This document shows positions 1 to 9,499 of a stretch of DNA of 64,000 nt, in pieces. The stretch is from an uncultured Chryseobacterium sp. (GTDB lineage Bacteria > Bacteroidota > Bacteroidia > Flavobacteriales > Weeksellaceae), in contig CAJYLH010000012.1 in the NCBI GenBank assembly GCA_913775525.1, forward strand, positions 106,462-170,461, read 5' to 3'. Numbering within the stretch: position 1 is the first letter of the stretch; each line of letters begins with the position of its first letter. The notes under the pieces are model-generated. The model worked only from the letters and a program-made list of their open reading frames with translations. It searched no databases and was not told where the DNA came from. The translations under genes were made by a program, and so were the position numbers.

Positions 1-1
1 C

Positions 2-487
2 CGTAAGCTGGACAGTAATGTCCCTATTATTTTTCTCAGTGCCAAATCTTTGGGCGATGATGTGGTAAAGGGATTCAGAAGCGGAGGAAACGATTACCTG
101 AAAAAACCTTTTACGATGGGCGAACTGCTGGTACGCATGGATGCCCTGCTCACCAGGTTCGGGAGTGTACCTCCGCAGCGTGTTCCGTCTTCCAACCGGA
201 AAACATTTGGTGGCTGTGAACTGAATACCGTTAGTCAGGAACTGAATACGCCAAAAGCAAACTATAAAATTTCATACAAAGAAACCGCTATTCTTGAAAT
301 GCTTCTGGAAAACAGGAATAATTTACTGTCCCGGCAGACAGCACTGCTTAAAATCTGGGGCGACGACAGTTATTATAACGCCAGAAGCATGGATGTCTTC
401 ATGTCGCATCTGCGGAAAATGCTCAGGGATGACCCGGAAGTGGAACTGATGAGCATCAGGGGGGTAGGATATAAACTGATTTGCTGA
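2..487 (+). CDS. Response regulator, OmpR/PhoB type (5' end outside window)
   Basis: Two-component DNA-binding response regulator whose N-terminus is cut by the window edge. The frame is open from base 2. The visible part begins in the receiver domain: a hydrophobic strand ending in FLSAK (phosphorylation-switch region), then GGNDYLKKPF with the conserved Lys-Pro of the receiver. A linker leads into a C-terminal winged helix with the typical end SIRGVGYKL. The phospho-acceptor Asp lies upstream and is not visible. No histidine kinase follows, so a partner would be upstream or elsewhere. Function beyond phosphorylation-dependent transcription control cannot be assigned. Confidence 0.9.
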   Translation, partial: RKLDSNVPIIFLSAKSLGDDVVKGFRSGGNDYLKKPFTMGELLVRMDALLTRFGSVPPQRVPSSNRKTFGGCELNTVSQELNTPKANYKISYKETAILEMLLENRNNLLSRQTALLKIWGDDSYYNARSMDVFMSHLRKMLRDDPEVELMSIRGVGYKLIC

Positions 488-705
488 TAAATATTACCGA
501 TGTTGCCATCAGAGCTTCCTAAATAAAGATTCATATGATCGATATGGCATCTTAATGCCGGTTACTTATAAATTCAGCCATCTTATCATATCCATGATAA
601 AAATATGCATGATTACCGTTCATATACAGGCTGAACCGCGCCATTTACCAAGCACGGAATACAGTTTTCAGTAAATTTTGATACCTTAGTTATAATATTT
701 TAGAT

Positions 706-1140
706 ATGGAAATAAGCGTAACAGTAAAGCAGCTAGGGAGAAAGCACCCGCTTCTCAATGAAGAAAAATTATCCATTTCCTCTGAAGAAATACATCTCCC
801 GGTAGAAAACCTGATCCGGCTCATTGTCCTGCAGCAGGTAGATTCATTCAATGCCCAATCTTTCGAACAGGAAGATCTTGACAGCATCAAGACCCCGGGG
901 GAAGACTACTTAAATATTCTTACGGATACAGGAAAAGCCGGATTCGGAAGCATATATAACGAAAGGCGTGCTGATCCTGAAAAAGCCCAGGAAAATGCAA
1001 TTCAGGCCTTTGAAGACGGTCTGTATGCCATTTTTTATGGTGATGAAGAACTGAAGGATTTAAAACAGGAGATTGATCTTAGCCAGGGCCGTACCTTTGT
1101 TTTCATCCGGCTTACCTTTTTGGCAGGAAGTTATTGGTAA
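706..1140 (+). CDS. Small protein of unknown function paired with the DUF4132 gene
   Basis: Predicted soluble protein of 144 residues with no signal peptide or membrane segment. It is acidic, with an alternating strand/helix look. I do not recognise a family. It ends 23 bases before the preferred start of the giant DUF4132 protein, on the same strand, so the two are probably cotranscribed and may act together. The preceding 218-base gap has an AT-rich stretch just before the start but no exact promoter match. The coding call rests on an open frame with codon use like its neighbours and on its position. Confidence 0.75.
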   Translation: MEISVTVKQLGRKHPLLNEEKLSISSEEIHLPVENLIRLIVLQQVDSFNAQSFEQEDLDSIKTPGEDYLNILTDTGKAGFGSIYNERRADPEKAQENAIQAFEDGLYAIFYGDEELKDLKQEIDLSQGRTFVFIRLTFLAGSYW

Positions 1141-1163
1141 ACATCAAATTAACAATCACATAT

Positions 1164-4100
1164 ATGGAAATTACAGAAAAATTAGCTTCCAAAAAAATTG
1201 CAGATTACCATGCTAATTTACGGAAGAGTTTAAAAGAGCAGACTGAAAAAGGGTTGTTATCCAAGATTTTTTCACCACCTCAATTGAAGCAGGAAGTGGC
1301 AGAGTTAGGCCTCTTGCTCGCTGGTAAAGAAGAGTATTATCAGGAATTGGAACTCGGCAGCAAAAAGTCTGAAAACCTGAAAAAATACATCAGGCCTGGT
1401 ATCTGGGAAGATAAAGAATATTACAAACTGTTGGTTTTCTTATTCGGTTCCCAGGCCCAGCTGGTGAAATATGCCTGGGACAGGATGCCGTATAAAATGT
1501 ACCAGACCGGTTATTACCGAAGGTCTTTCCGTGCTCCGGAAAATGAACGGTACACATTTCTCAACCGGGTTAATTTAATCAGAGGGCTGCTCCAGTTTCC
1601 TTGTATCTACTCATACAATAACGGATACGAATATTATGGACTGACCTTGGAAGAACAGATTATTTACGACCATGCCATATCAAACAATGTCCATCAGTTT
1701 TACCTCTGGTCGGCAGCAATAGACCGTGGAAACACGGAGATTTACCAGCTGATCGAGGATATTGTGTTCAACAAGCATCCGGAAGGGAAAGTTACCCAGA
1801 AAATAATCAAAGCTCTGCTGAACACTGAGCAGCAGCATTGCTGGGAACTGGTGGAAAAGCTATTGCTGGCGGCCCAACGGCAGGAAGGGCTGAGGCAAAC
1901 AGTGCTGGAAGCCCTTGACGAGACGAGTACAGGTGCCCTTCAGTATATGATACGCGTTATGGTAGAGCATAAGCTGTCCCGCTTTTCATCTGTCGTCCGT
2001 GCGGTGGACACCTGGACCGGCTTAGGATGGGAGGCAGAAAAAGAAACGGTAGTACGGAACATCCTGTCACTGGCTGATCAGTATTTTACGCATCCCGAAC
2101 AAATTCCGGAAGCCGTAGCAAGCAAAAATAATAATGAAGCCTATATGGCTCTTTGGGCACAAGGGGTACATGATGTTGACAGTACCGTTCCTTTCCTCCA
2201 CCAGTTGCTTGATCACGGAAGCACGGATAAGAAATGCCTGGCTATAAAATTTGCCGTGGAAACCCAGGATCCTTATATACAGATGCCATTATATTATAAA
2301 TCAGTTCTGGAAGGAGACATTCAGGTGCTTGCATTTTCAGGGCAGCCCTTGTCTGCTTTGCTGAAAGCCAATGCAGCATCAGGGTTTTATATCAGGAATG
2401 CCGATTACCCGGATTTCTTCGAAAAACTCCACGAGCTGATCCAGAGAATCACCGTTAAAGAAAAGAAATTCGAAGGCAAGGTCTTTTCCTGGCTGAATGC
2501 TGCTTTCAAAAAGAGCCATCTGTTTGCCTCTATGTTTTATCTGGTAGGGGATGATCTCAATAAGCTTGACCTTGTGCTTTCATACTTTGAGGAATTCGAG
2601 CTGTCTTTGAGGGAGGAACTTGCCAGAAGCCTGCTGGGGGATTTTTACTGCTATTCTTATTCTTATAACTTCGGAAAGCAGGAAAAAAAGATTACTCCGT
2701 TTCAGAAAGAGTTTGCATTCAGGATTATTAGAGACCGGGGCGAATCTATGGTGGCTTCAGGAATCAATGTATTGCAGCAGGAGGCTCTGACGGCCGAAGA
2801 GGTGATGAAATTATCAGATCTTTTCAAAAGAAAGGGCGGTGCCCTGAGGAAAAAACTTATTGAGCTTGTGCTGAAACAGGAAGATGACCATATTAATCCG
2901 CTGATTCACCACCTGATTACCGGTGATATTGAACAGAGAACCGCCGCCCTTGATATCATGCTTCAGCTGCAGAAAGAGAAGAGGATGCAGACGCAGATAG
3001 CCGGATGGATAGAACAGTATACCGAAAAATCAAAAGTGTCCCAGAGGGAACAGATGCTTCTGGATCAGATCCATCCCTCGGGAAACAAGGAAACTATTTC
3101 AGCTGCCAACGGATACGGATTCTATGACCCGTCCGTAAAGACCCCTTATGAACTTCCGAAACCAACACCGGATTCCTTATACATCCGGGCAACCCAGAAA
3201 GAACGGTATGGTTTTACAAAGCCCCTGGACCATATCCGGAAGGAACTCGCAAAGCTTAATGACCTGTTTCTTCAGAATACAGATTATGAATATGAAATCC
3301 ATGTATGGGACGGTTCGGTAGAAAAACAGCTGATGGGAAATGATTTCCGCCAGATAAAAAGCAATACCGAGGGATTTACCGGTGAAGAACTGGCTCAGAA
3401 CTATCCGTTGTACGAGCTTTGGGAGCAATGGTACAAAGATTCGGGATTACAGCCGCGCGACCTCTTTCTGCTGACCTTTGCAGAGCACTGCGACCGTGCG
3501 GTTTTCAGAGAATTTCTTGAAAAATATGTGTTCTTCCACCGGGATTTCCTTCCTAACCCGATGAAGGACGGTTATTACTGGAACAATCCTGTGAAGAAAA
3601 TTATGGTTTCCCTTCAGTACAAATTTATATTTGAAGAACAGACGGATTTCCTGATCCATGCATGCAGTACGATGTTTGCCCATTTGCCAGACCATGTGAT
3701 CCATTACAAAGCAAAAAAGAACGAATACTATCAGAACTACGGAACCGGATGGCAGCATACGGGATATTTCAGGATTTTTTTACAGTCGGTTCCGCTATAT
3801 ACGCTTACGGATGAGCAGGTCATCAAAGTGTGGAATTTGTACCGTTGGATGCAGTTTACCGGACTGGAAGAAAATATCCCGCTCACGGTACCGCCATTCT
3901 ATCTTTTCTGCAGGGCTTATGAATTGAAGGCCATCAAAGAGGATGAATTGTATGAAGGTATTTTTACAGAAGAATCAGCCATAAAGGAACTGACGACAAC
4001 GCGTTTCCAACATCGCAGCATGCAGTACCTGGAAAGGTTTCCTTTTTTACAGCCTGTAATAAAAGAAATCCGGCATAAATTCCTGGACATCGAACTGGTT

Positions 4101-6194
4101 CGCGGGGATGCCGAGACACCGGTCTCCAGATTCGTTCAGTCGTTCCAGACCATTTACGGGGCAAACCGGTTTGCTCAGATCCTGAAAGGTATTGGCAAAT
4201 CCGGGCTTTATGCCAATTATATATACAGCTACAATAATGAAAGCATGACGAGGCAGAAGCTGTTCTCCTACCTGCTTTCTAATTGTGAACCATTGGAGAC
4301 CGATACCCAGGAAGTTTTTGATGCTATTGTGAATAAGGAAGAAATCAGTGAACTGCGTCTGTTGCAGGCAGCATTATATGCTCCGCAATGGCAGAAGCTG
4401 GTCAGCGGTTACCTGGGATGGAAAGGATTGGATTCAGCGATCTGGTGGATGCACGCCCACACCAAAACAGGTTCATACCAGGCTACCAGTTCAGTTGTTG
4501 AAAGTGAGGTGGCTAAATATTCTGCGGTAGACCTGCAGGATTTCAAAGATGGGGCAGTGGACAGCGAATGGTTTGCAAAAGCGTACAAAGAGCTCGGTAA
4601 ATCGCGTTGGGAAATGCTTTACGAGTCTGCCAAATATATTTCGGACGGAAACGGACACCGCATGGCAAGGCTGTATTCGGATACGCTTACGGGAAACCTG
4701 AAGATCAAGGAAGTTGCTGCAAAAGTCAAAGATAAGCGCGACCAGGATTACCTCCGCGTGTATGGACTGGTGCCGCTAAGCAGGACCAATCCTGCCAAAG
4801 ATGTCCTGAACCGGTATGAATACCTTCAGCAGTTCAAAAAAGAGAGCCGGGAATTCGGTTCCATGAAACAGTCCAGTGAGGCATTGGCCATCCGTATTGC
4901 ACTGGAAAACCTGGCGCGGAATGCAGGATATCCTGATCCGGTAAGGCTCACCTGGGCGATGGAAACCCGTCAGATCCAGGAACTTTTATCGAAAGAAACC
5001 CAGGTAACGGTAGACGGAGTAACCGTAGGACTGGTGATTGAAGAAGACGGGAAAGCAGAACTGGCCGTATTCAGGGATGACAAACCCTTAAAATCCATTC
5101 CTCCGAAAATTAAGAAGGATAAAGGTGTTATTGAACTGATCAGCAACCGGAAAACCATGCGTGAGCAATGGTCGCGTTCCCGTAAGGGCCTTGAAGAAGC
5201 GATGGTGAGAGGAGATGTATTTATGCTGGATGAAATCAGAAAACTTTTTGAACACCCGGTGATTGTCAGGCATCTGGAAAAGCTGGTCTTTATATCGGAT
5301 GATTCCGTAACAGGCTTTTTCCGGGATGGAGCCCTCATCAGTGCCCATGGGGAAATCCAGGAACTTTCCGAAACCAGCACGCTCAGGATTGCGCATTGTG
5401 TAGACCTCCATACCCATTCCGTTTGGAGCGATTACCAGCATTACTGTTTTAAGGAAAAGCTTGTTCAGCCATTTAAACAGATATTCAGGGAGCTGTATGT
5501 CCCTACGCCGGACGAATTACAGGAAAAATCAGTATCACGGCGTTATGCAGGGCATCAGATCAAGCCTAAACAGGCGTTGGCGCTCTTAAAAACCAGAGGA
5601 TGGAAAGTGGATTATGAGGAAGGCCTTCAGAAAGTCTTCCATCAGGAAGGTTTCCAGGTGAAGCTGTATGCCATGGCCGACTGGTACTCACCGGGAGAAG
5701 TGGAAAGCCCGACTCTTGAAACGGTAGAGTTCCATTCCCTGAAAACGTATAAAAACATTCCGTTTGAGGAAATCAATCCAAGGATTTTCTCAGAAGTGAT
5801 GCGGGATATCGACCTGGTGGTATCGGTAGCGCATGCCGGCGGCGTGGATCCGGAAGCCAGCCATTCATCTGTTGAGATGAGGGCCGTCCTATTGAAAGAA
5901 ACGGCACGGCTGTTCAAGCTCGATAATGTACGGATCGAAGGCTCGCATGTGCTTATCAAAGGAAACCTTGCCGATTACAGTGTGCACCTGGGAAGTGCAG
6001 TGGTCCATCAGGTTCCCGGGAAATACCTGTCCATCTTACCTGTTCACTCCCAGCACAGAGGCAGGCTGTTCCTGCCATTTGCGGATGACGACCCCAAGTC
6101 TGCGGAAGTCATGTCTAAAGTCCTGTTGCTGGCAAAAGACCGGGAAATTCAGGATCCGACGATCCTTTCACAGATCCGGCAGGAGTATAAGTAA
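1164..6194 (+). CDS. DUF4132 (MolR/YehI-like) giant protein
   Basis: Cytoplasmic protein of 1676 residues, mostly helical and repeat-like in its first two thirds. The C-terminal third matches what I know of DUF4132 proteins: a segment beginning near LYSDTLTGNLKIKEVAAKV, a basic stretch with PPKIKKDKG, and a last domain with DLVVSVAHAGGVDPEASHSS and a closing ILPVHSQHRGRLFLPF. This family includes E. coli YehI and MolR; its biochemical function is not established. An upstream in-frame ATG at 1134 would overlap the previous gene by 7 bases; the ATG at 1164, giving MEITEKLASKK, is the more likely start. In E. coli yehI lies near genes for a MoxR-type ATPase and a vWA protein, and both types occur here about 9 kb downstream (15095-17888). 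A strong hairpin terminator follows. Confidence 0.85.
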   Translation: MEITEKLASKKIADYHANLRKSLKEQTEKGLLSKIFSPPQLKQEVAELGLLLAGKEEYYQELELGSKKSENLKKYIRPGIWEDKEYYKLLVFLFGSQAQLVKYAWDRMPYKMYQTGYYRRSFRAPENERYTFLNRVNLIRGLLQFPCIYSYNNGYEYYGLTLEEQIIYDHAISNNVHQFYLWSAAIDRGNTEIYQLIEDIVFNKHPEGKVTQKIIKALLNTEQQHCWELVEKLLLAAQRQEGLRQTVLEALDETSTGALQYMIRVMVEHKLSRFSSVVRAVDTWTGLGWEAEKETVVRNILSLADQYFTHPEQIPEAVASKNNNEAYMALWAQGVHDVDSTVPFLHQLLDHGSTDKKCLAIKFAVETQDPYIQMPLYYKSVLEGDIQVLAFSGQPLSALLKANAASGFYIRNADYPDFFEKLHELIQRITVKEKKFEGKVFSWLNAAFKKSHLFASMFYLVGDDLNKLDLVLSYFEEFELSLREELARSLLGDFYCYSYSYNFGKQEKKITPFQKEFAFRIIRDRGESMVASGINVLQQEALTAEEVMKLSDLFKRKGGALRKKLIELVLKQEDDHINPLIHHLITGDIEQRTAALDIMLQLQKEKRMQTQIAGWIEQYTEKSKVSQREQMLLDQIHPSGNKETISAANGYGFYDPSVKTPYELPKPTPDSLYIRATQKERYGFTKPLDHIRKELAKLNDLFLQNTDYEYEIHVWDGSVEKQLMGNDFRQIKSNTEGFTGEELAQNYPLYELWEQWYKDSGLQPRDLFLLTFAEHCDRAVFREFLEKYVFFHRDFLPNPMKDGYYWNNPVKKIMVSLQYKFIFEEQTDFLIHACSTMFAHLPDHVIHYKAKKNEYYQNYGTGWQHTGYFRIFLQSVPLYTLTDEQVIKVWNLYRWMQFTGLEENIPLTVPPFYLFCRAYELKAIKEDELYEGIFTEESAIKELTTTRFQHRSMQYLERFPFLQPVIKEIRHKFLDIELVRGDAETPVSRFVQSFQTIYGANRFAQILKGIGKSGLYANYIYSYNNESMTRQKLFSYLLSNCEPLETDTQEVFDAIVNKEEISELRLLQAALYAPQWQKLVSGYLGWKGLDSAIWWMHAHTKTGSYQATSSVVESEVAKYSAVDLQDFKDGAVDSEWFAKAYKELGKSRWEMLYESAKYISDGNGHRMARLYSDTLTGNLKIKEVAAKVKDKRDQDYLRVYGLVPLSRTNPAKDVLNRYEYLQQFKKESREFGSMKQSSEALAIRIALENLARNAGYPDPVRLTWAMETRQIQELLSKETQVTVDGVTVGLVIEEDGKAELAVFRDDKPLKSIPPKIKKDKGVIELISNRKTMREQWSRSRKGLEEAMVRGDVFMLDEIRKLFEHPVIVRHLEKLVFISDDSVTGFFRDGALISAHGEIQELSETSTLRIAHCVDLHTHSVWSDYQHYCFKEKLVQPFKQIFRELYVPTPDELQEKSVSRRYAGHQIKPKQALALLKTRGWKVDYEEGLQKVFHQEGFQVKLYAMADWYSPGEVESPTLETVEFHSLKTYKNIPFEEINPRIFSEVMRDIDLVVSVAHAGGVDPEASHSSVEMRAVLLKETARLFKLDNVRIEGSHVLIKGNLADYSVHLGSAVVHQVPGKYLSILPVHSQHRGRLFLPFADDDPKSAEVMSKVLLLAKDREIQDPTILSQIRQEYK

Positions 6195-6224
6195 AAGAAA
6201 TATTGTTTTTTAATTTTTATGATG

Positions 6225-6260
6225 AATAAGGCAGCCTGTCATTAGACAAGCTGCCTTATT
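6225..6260. terminator. Bidirectional intrinsic terminator between convergent genes
   Basis: An 11-base perfect stem (6225-6235 with 6250-6260, beginning AATAAGGCAGC) is extended by an inner TGTC/GACA stem and an ATTA loop. It sits between the stop of the DUF4132 gene and the stop of the oppositely oriented DUF4349 gene and can serve both. Confidence 0.85.
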
Positions 6261-6280
6261 AAATTCTTGGAGTACAATCT

Positions 6281-7180
6281 TTATGATTTGTTTGTTTTTC
6301 TCCCTCTCCATCGTCTCCAGAGCGCTATCAATACCGGAACCAGCAGCACAAATGGCCATAACGAAATCATGCCTAAGAAAAAAGATACAAAAGTGTTCCA
6401 TCCTTCTGTGAGGGAATCGCCAAACAGGCTTCCGAATCCAATGTTGGACGTGGCAGAAGTCCGCACCTTTTCTTTGTACAGGCTGAGGTTCAGGGTGCTG
6501 AAGTTGACACGGTCATCAATAAACCTGAGCTTGCCTTCGGAGACATCAATTTCATCCTCCAGTTCACGGATGTTCTCCTGGATTTCAAGCATATCTTTGG
6601 TTGTCTTTGCACTTTTCAGCATGTCCCTGTACTTTTCCAGGTATATCCTTTTGTTGGCTAGTTTGATGGAAACATCAGTATATTCTTCCGTAACGTCATC
6701 AGATGAAATATTTTTGGATAATACGGCACCTACACCGTCTGAGAAGGAATTCACCAGCGTGTCAAAGCCCTGGTGGGGAACCCGAACCGTAATGTTTAAG
6801 GTTTCATCGGTATCCGTATTCCGGAATTCTTCTTTCTGAATGTACGCTTTATTTTTCTGAATGATTGCGTTTACCTGATCCTGCGCCTTCCGGATATCGG
6901 CCACCTGGATCCTCATTTCCCCGTTTTTAATGATCTTTTTTGAAACCGTTTCAACGGGTGTGCGTGGTTTTTGTTGATCGTCTGCTGCATTGGAAACAGC
7001 ACTGCTTATAGCCTTTGCCTGTAAAGGTTCTTCCATTGGAGGCGGTGGAGGCATCTCATTTTGCGCAACAGCAGTTTCAGGAGCACTATTGACAAAGTCA
7101 GCATTCAGTTCACTTTTATTTCCGGATTTGCTGCAATGGATAAACATCAGAAGGCATACAGGCAAGAACAGGTTTTTCAT
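6281..7180 (-). CDS. DUF4349 domain lipoprotein
   Basis: Lipoprotein of 299 residues. The N-terminal signal has a lipobox ending MFIHC, with the lipidated Cys at residue 16, followed by a low-complexity region containing PPPPPMEEP. A DUF4349 domain follows, with recognisable features: IKNGEMRIQVADI, a central segment with TVRVPHQGFDTLV, and a coiled-coil stretch (LEIQENIRELEDEIDVSEG) ending in a strand about NFSTLNLSLY. A C-terminal membrane helix (FVLLVPVLIALWRRW) and basic tail end the protein. The function of DUF4349 is unknown; the layout suggests an envelope protein anchored at both ends. It is transcribed alone, towards the shared terminator. Confidence 0.88.
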   Translation of the reverse strand: MKNLFLPVCLLMFIHCSKSGNKSELNADFVNSAPETAVAQNEMPPPPPMEEPLQAKAISSAVSNAADDQQKPRTPVETVSKKIIKNGEMRIQVADIRKAQDQVNAIIQKNKAYIQKEEFRNTDTDETLNITVRVPHQGFDTLVNSFSDGVGAVLSKNISSDDVTEEYTDVSIKLANKRIYLEKYRDMLKSAKTTKDMLEIQENIRELEDEIDVSEGKLRFIDDRVNFSTLNLSLYKEKVRTSATSNIGFGSLFGDSLTEGWNTFVSFFLGMISLWPFVLLVPVLIALWRRWRGRKTNKS

Positions 7181-7698
7181 GATACTATTTTTTACAATAT
7201 TAAAGAAAAATAAGATAGCATAAGGTAACAGGGTCTAAGGACTCGTCCTCTTCCAGTTTACATTACGTTGCTATACCCATAAACGTAGCCCGAAAGACCT
7301 GAAAATGATTAAGATCTGATAGATGTTTATTTTTACTTCTTTTTTATATCGGATTTTTGTTAATGCAAAGCTTACTTTTCTTATGCCTGATGTAAGCAGA
7401 TCAGCTTCATCAGCAGCTCTGCCGCCTTTCTTTGTTTCCTCTGAAATGTGCTTTATGATGATTATACTGTGCGTCAGTTGCCTGTATTTCCAGGCATGAA
7501 TTCATAAATTCTTTTTGGATATTCTGTAGTCAAGTTTTTTCAGTACCAATTAGTTTCCGTTGAGTTCTGATATTTTAACAGAGATTATAGTAAGGGTATG
7601 AGTGAAAATCTTTTATTTCTGGCCTCATTGTTCAGGTCTTTTACTCAGAACTCCTGTCACAGGATACAATCAACCATATATTTTTCTATTTTTATCTG
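7181..7698. other. Intergenic region between divergent genes
   Basis: This 518-base gap separates the divergently transcribed DUF4349 and DUF2891 genes, so it should hold promoters for both. AT-rich TATATTTT and TATTTTTA sequences lie in the 30 bases before the DUF2891 start and resemble weak -7 elements. I see no tRNA, open frame of note, or repeat. Confidence 0.5.
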
Positions 7699-8769
7699 AT
7701 GAAAAACAGTCTTTTAATCCTTTTGGGAATCCCGTTTTCTGTTTGTGCACAGGAAATACCAAAACTTACCGATGAAATGGCGATAAAGCTGGCTGAAAAG
7801 CCCCTGCATTGCATCAATCAGGAATATCCTAATAAAACGGCCCATATCATCAACAATGCAGGGGAAGTTCCGTTGAGCCCAAAGGACCTGCACCCCAGTT
7901 TTTACGGGTGTTTCGACTGGCATAGCTCCGTACACGGCCACTGGATGCTGGTACGGCTTCTCAAAACAAAACCGGATCTGAAAGCAGCCCAAGAAATTGA
8001 AGCTATTCTCGACCGTTCCCTGACTAAAGAAAACCTTCAGGCAGAAGCGGATTATTTTACCAAATACCAGCTTACCACTACCTTTGAAAGAACGTATGGC
8101 TGGGCCTGGCTGCTTAAACTGGATGAAGAACTCACAACCTGGAACCATCCCAAGGCTAAACTGTGGCACCACAACCTGAAGCCGTTAACGGATAAAATAC
8201 TGGACTCGTGGAAAACATTCCTGCCTAAGCAGACGTATCCGAACCGTACCGGCGTTCATCCCAACACCGCATTCGCCATGGCTTTTGCCATCGACTGGGC
8301 CAGAGCCAATCAGGATAAGGCTTTTGAGGCTCAGCTGATGGAAAAGGCTAACTATTTTTACCTGAAAGATGAAAAGACACCGGCTTATCTGGAACCTGAC
8401 GGCTCAGATTTCTTTTCCCCAAGCCTGGAGATTGCAGACCTGATGCGAAGGGTGCTTCCCCAAAAAGAATTTGTATTGTGGCTGAATAAATTTTATGAAA
8501 AACGCAGCCTGGAGAATATTGAAAAGATTCCTGTAGTCAGTGACCTGAGCGATTACCAGACCGTTCACCTGGTCGGACTGTCGTTTTCAAAAGCCTGGTG
8601 CATGAAAGGCATTGCCCAATCGCTTCCGGCCGGCCATCCGCTGAAAAAGCAGTTCAATACCAAAGCCAGCGTATTTTTATCCAATGGCTTACCGTTGCTG
8701 TTTCAGGGGAATTACGGCGGCGATCACTGGCTGGCCAGTTTTGCCGTCTATGCGCTGAAAGACGAGTAA
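7699..8769 (+). CDS. DUF2891 family secreted protein
   Basis: Protein of 356 residues with a short signal peptide (MKNSLLILLGIPFSVCAQ, cleavage probably after CAQ). The mature part has the DUF2891 signature: HPSFYGCFDWHSSVHGHW near residue 75, TYGWAWLLKL, RTGVHPNTAFAMAFA, EPDGSDFFSPSLEIADLMRR and, close to the end, GGDHWLASFAVYAL. The many conserved His, Trp and Asp residues fit an alpha/alpha-toroid enzyme such as a glycan-active hydrolase, but I know of no demonstrated activity. It should act in the periplasm or outside the cell. It stands alone and converges on the Mpo1-like gene. Confidence 0.88.
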   Translation: MKNSLLILLGIPFSVCAQEIPKLTDEMAIKLAEKPLHCINQEYPNKTAHIINNAGEVPLSPKDLHPSFYGCFDWHSSVHGHWMLVRLLKTKPDLKAAQEIEAILDRSLTKENLQAEADYFTKYQLTTTFERTYGWAWLLKLDEELTTWNHPKAKLWHHNLKPLTDKILDSWKTFLPKQTYPNRTGVHPNTAFAMAFAIDWARANQDKAFEAQLMEKANYFYLKDEKTPAYLEPDGSDFFSPSLEIADLMRRVLPQKEFVLWLNKFYEKRSLENIEKIPVVSDLSDYQTVHLVGLSFSKAWCMKGIAQSLPAGHPLKKQFNTKASVFLSNGLPLLFQGNYGGDHWLASFAVYALKDE

Positions 8770-8784
8770 ATACTTATGTGAATA

Positions 8785-8801
8785 CTGAAATTGGATTTCA
8801 G
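8785..8801. terminator. Weak hairpin between convergent genes
   Basis: Seven-base inverted repeat CTGAAAT/ATTTCAG with a three-base loop, between the stops of the DUF2891 and Mpo1-like genes. It has no clear T-run, so the terminator role is inferred from position only. Confidence 0.35.
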
Positions 8802-8825
8802 GAGAGAAATCGACGGCAGATTACC

Positions 8826-9296
8826 TTAGTATCTGATCCCCGCTTTCTTCAGGATAAAGCTCAGCAGCCAGATTGGCCCGACCAGCAAAAACTGGAGGTC
8901 TTTGAGGAAAGACGGTTTCTTACCTTCGATCTTATGGCCTACGAACTGGAAGATCCAGGTGATGATAAAGACGGAAAGGTAAACCAGCCATGGCCTTTCC
9001 GTGCGGGTATTTACCCCGAATGCAAAACTTTCCATCAGCACCATCAGCAGCAGCATGATGCTGCCGATCAGAAAAGACAGCCGCATATAGAATAAGGTGA
9101 CCAGAGCCATGGCGGCAAGACTTACATAACTGATGCATCCGATATAAATAAAGCAGATGGATTTTGAAGGAATCAGCGAAATGAAGCCCAGGATCGTCCA
9201 GAATATCAGGGGCACACAGATCCAGTGGATCAGTTTATTGGTTGCATTTCTGTGGCTTTCTGCATATTCCGCAAAAAGCAGGTCAATTTTTCTCAT
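8826..9296 (-). CDS. Mpo1-like (DUF962/YGL010w) membrane protein
   Basis: Integral membrane protein of 156 residues with about four hydrophobic helices. The N-terminal motif has H15, N20 and H24 (HRNATNKLIHWICVP) and a later His lies in FVGHKIEGKKPS. Both are typical of the Mpo1/DUF962 family, whose yeast member is an Fe(II)-dependent dioxygenase in the alpha-oxidation of 2-hydroxy fatty acids. A lipid-oxidation role here is an inference by family. The frame is open further upstream (to 9395), but that extension lacks family features; I chose the ATG giving MRKIDLLFAEY, with MTGMRK at 9305 as an alternative. Confidence 0.85.
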   Translation of the reverse strand: MRKIDLLFAEYAESHRNATNKLIHWICVPLIFWTILGFISLIPSKSICFIYIGCISYVSLAAMALVTLFYMRLSFLIGSIMLLLMVLMESFAFGVNTRTERPWLVYLSVFIITWIFQFVGHKIEGKKPSFLKDLQFLLVGPIWLLSFILKKAGIRY

Positions 9297-9499
9297 ACCG
9301 GTCATTTGGAAGACACTAAAATAATAAAATTTTATAATTGGGCTCCATGATCGGTACTGAAAACTTGCATTACAAAAAAAAAACAAGTAATCCATCAGAG
9401 GTGCATCGATACAAATCAGGATTAAAATAAATGCAGATCGATATGGAAAATACCCAGATCCTCAATCACGACTTCCTTTGAATTCCTTACATTTGCGGT

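Noticed and set aside
1134-1163. Upstream start of the DUF4132 gene
   Set aside because: It overlaps the preceding gene by seven bases and adds MVNIKLTITY without family support; the ATG at 1164 fits better.
6267-6839. 190-residue plus-strand frame over the DUF4349 gene
   Set aside because: It is antisense to a well-supported lipoprotein gene, is Ser-rich in a way typical of shadow frames, and has no family features.
7181-7698. Search for a tRNA or small gene in the long divergent gap
   Set aside because: No cloverleaf-like arms or T-loop sequence and no frame with coding character were found.
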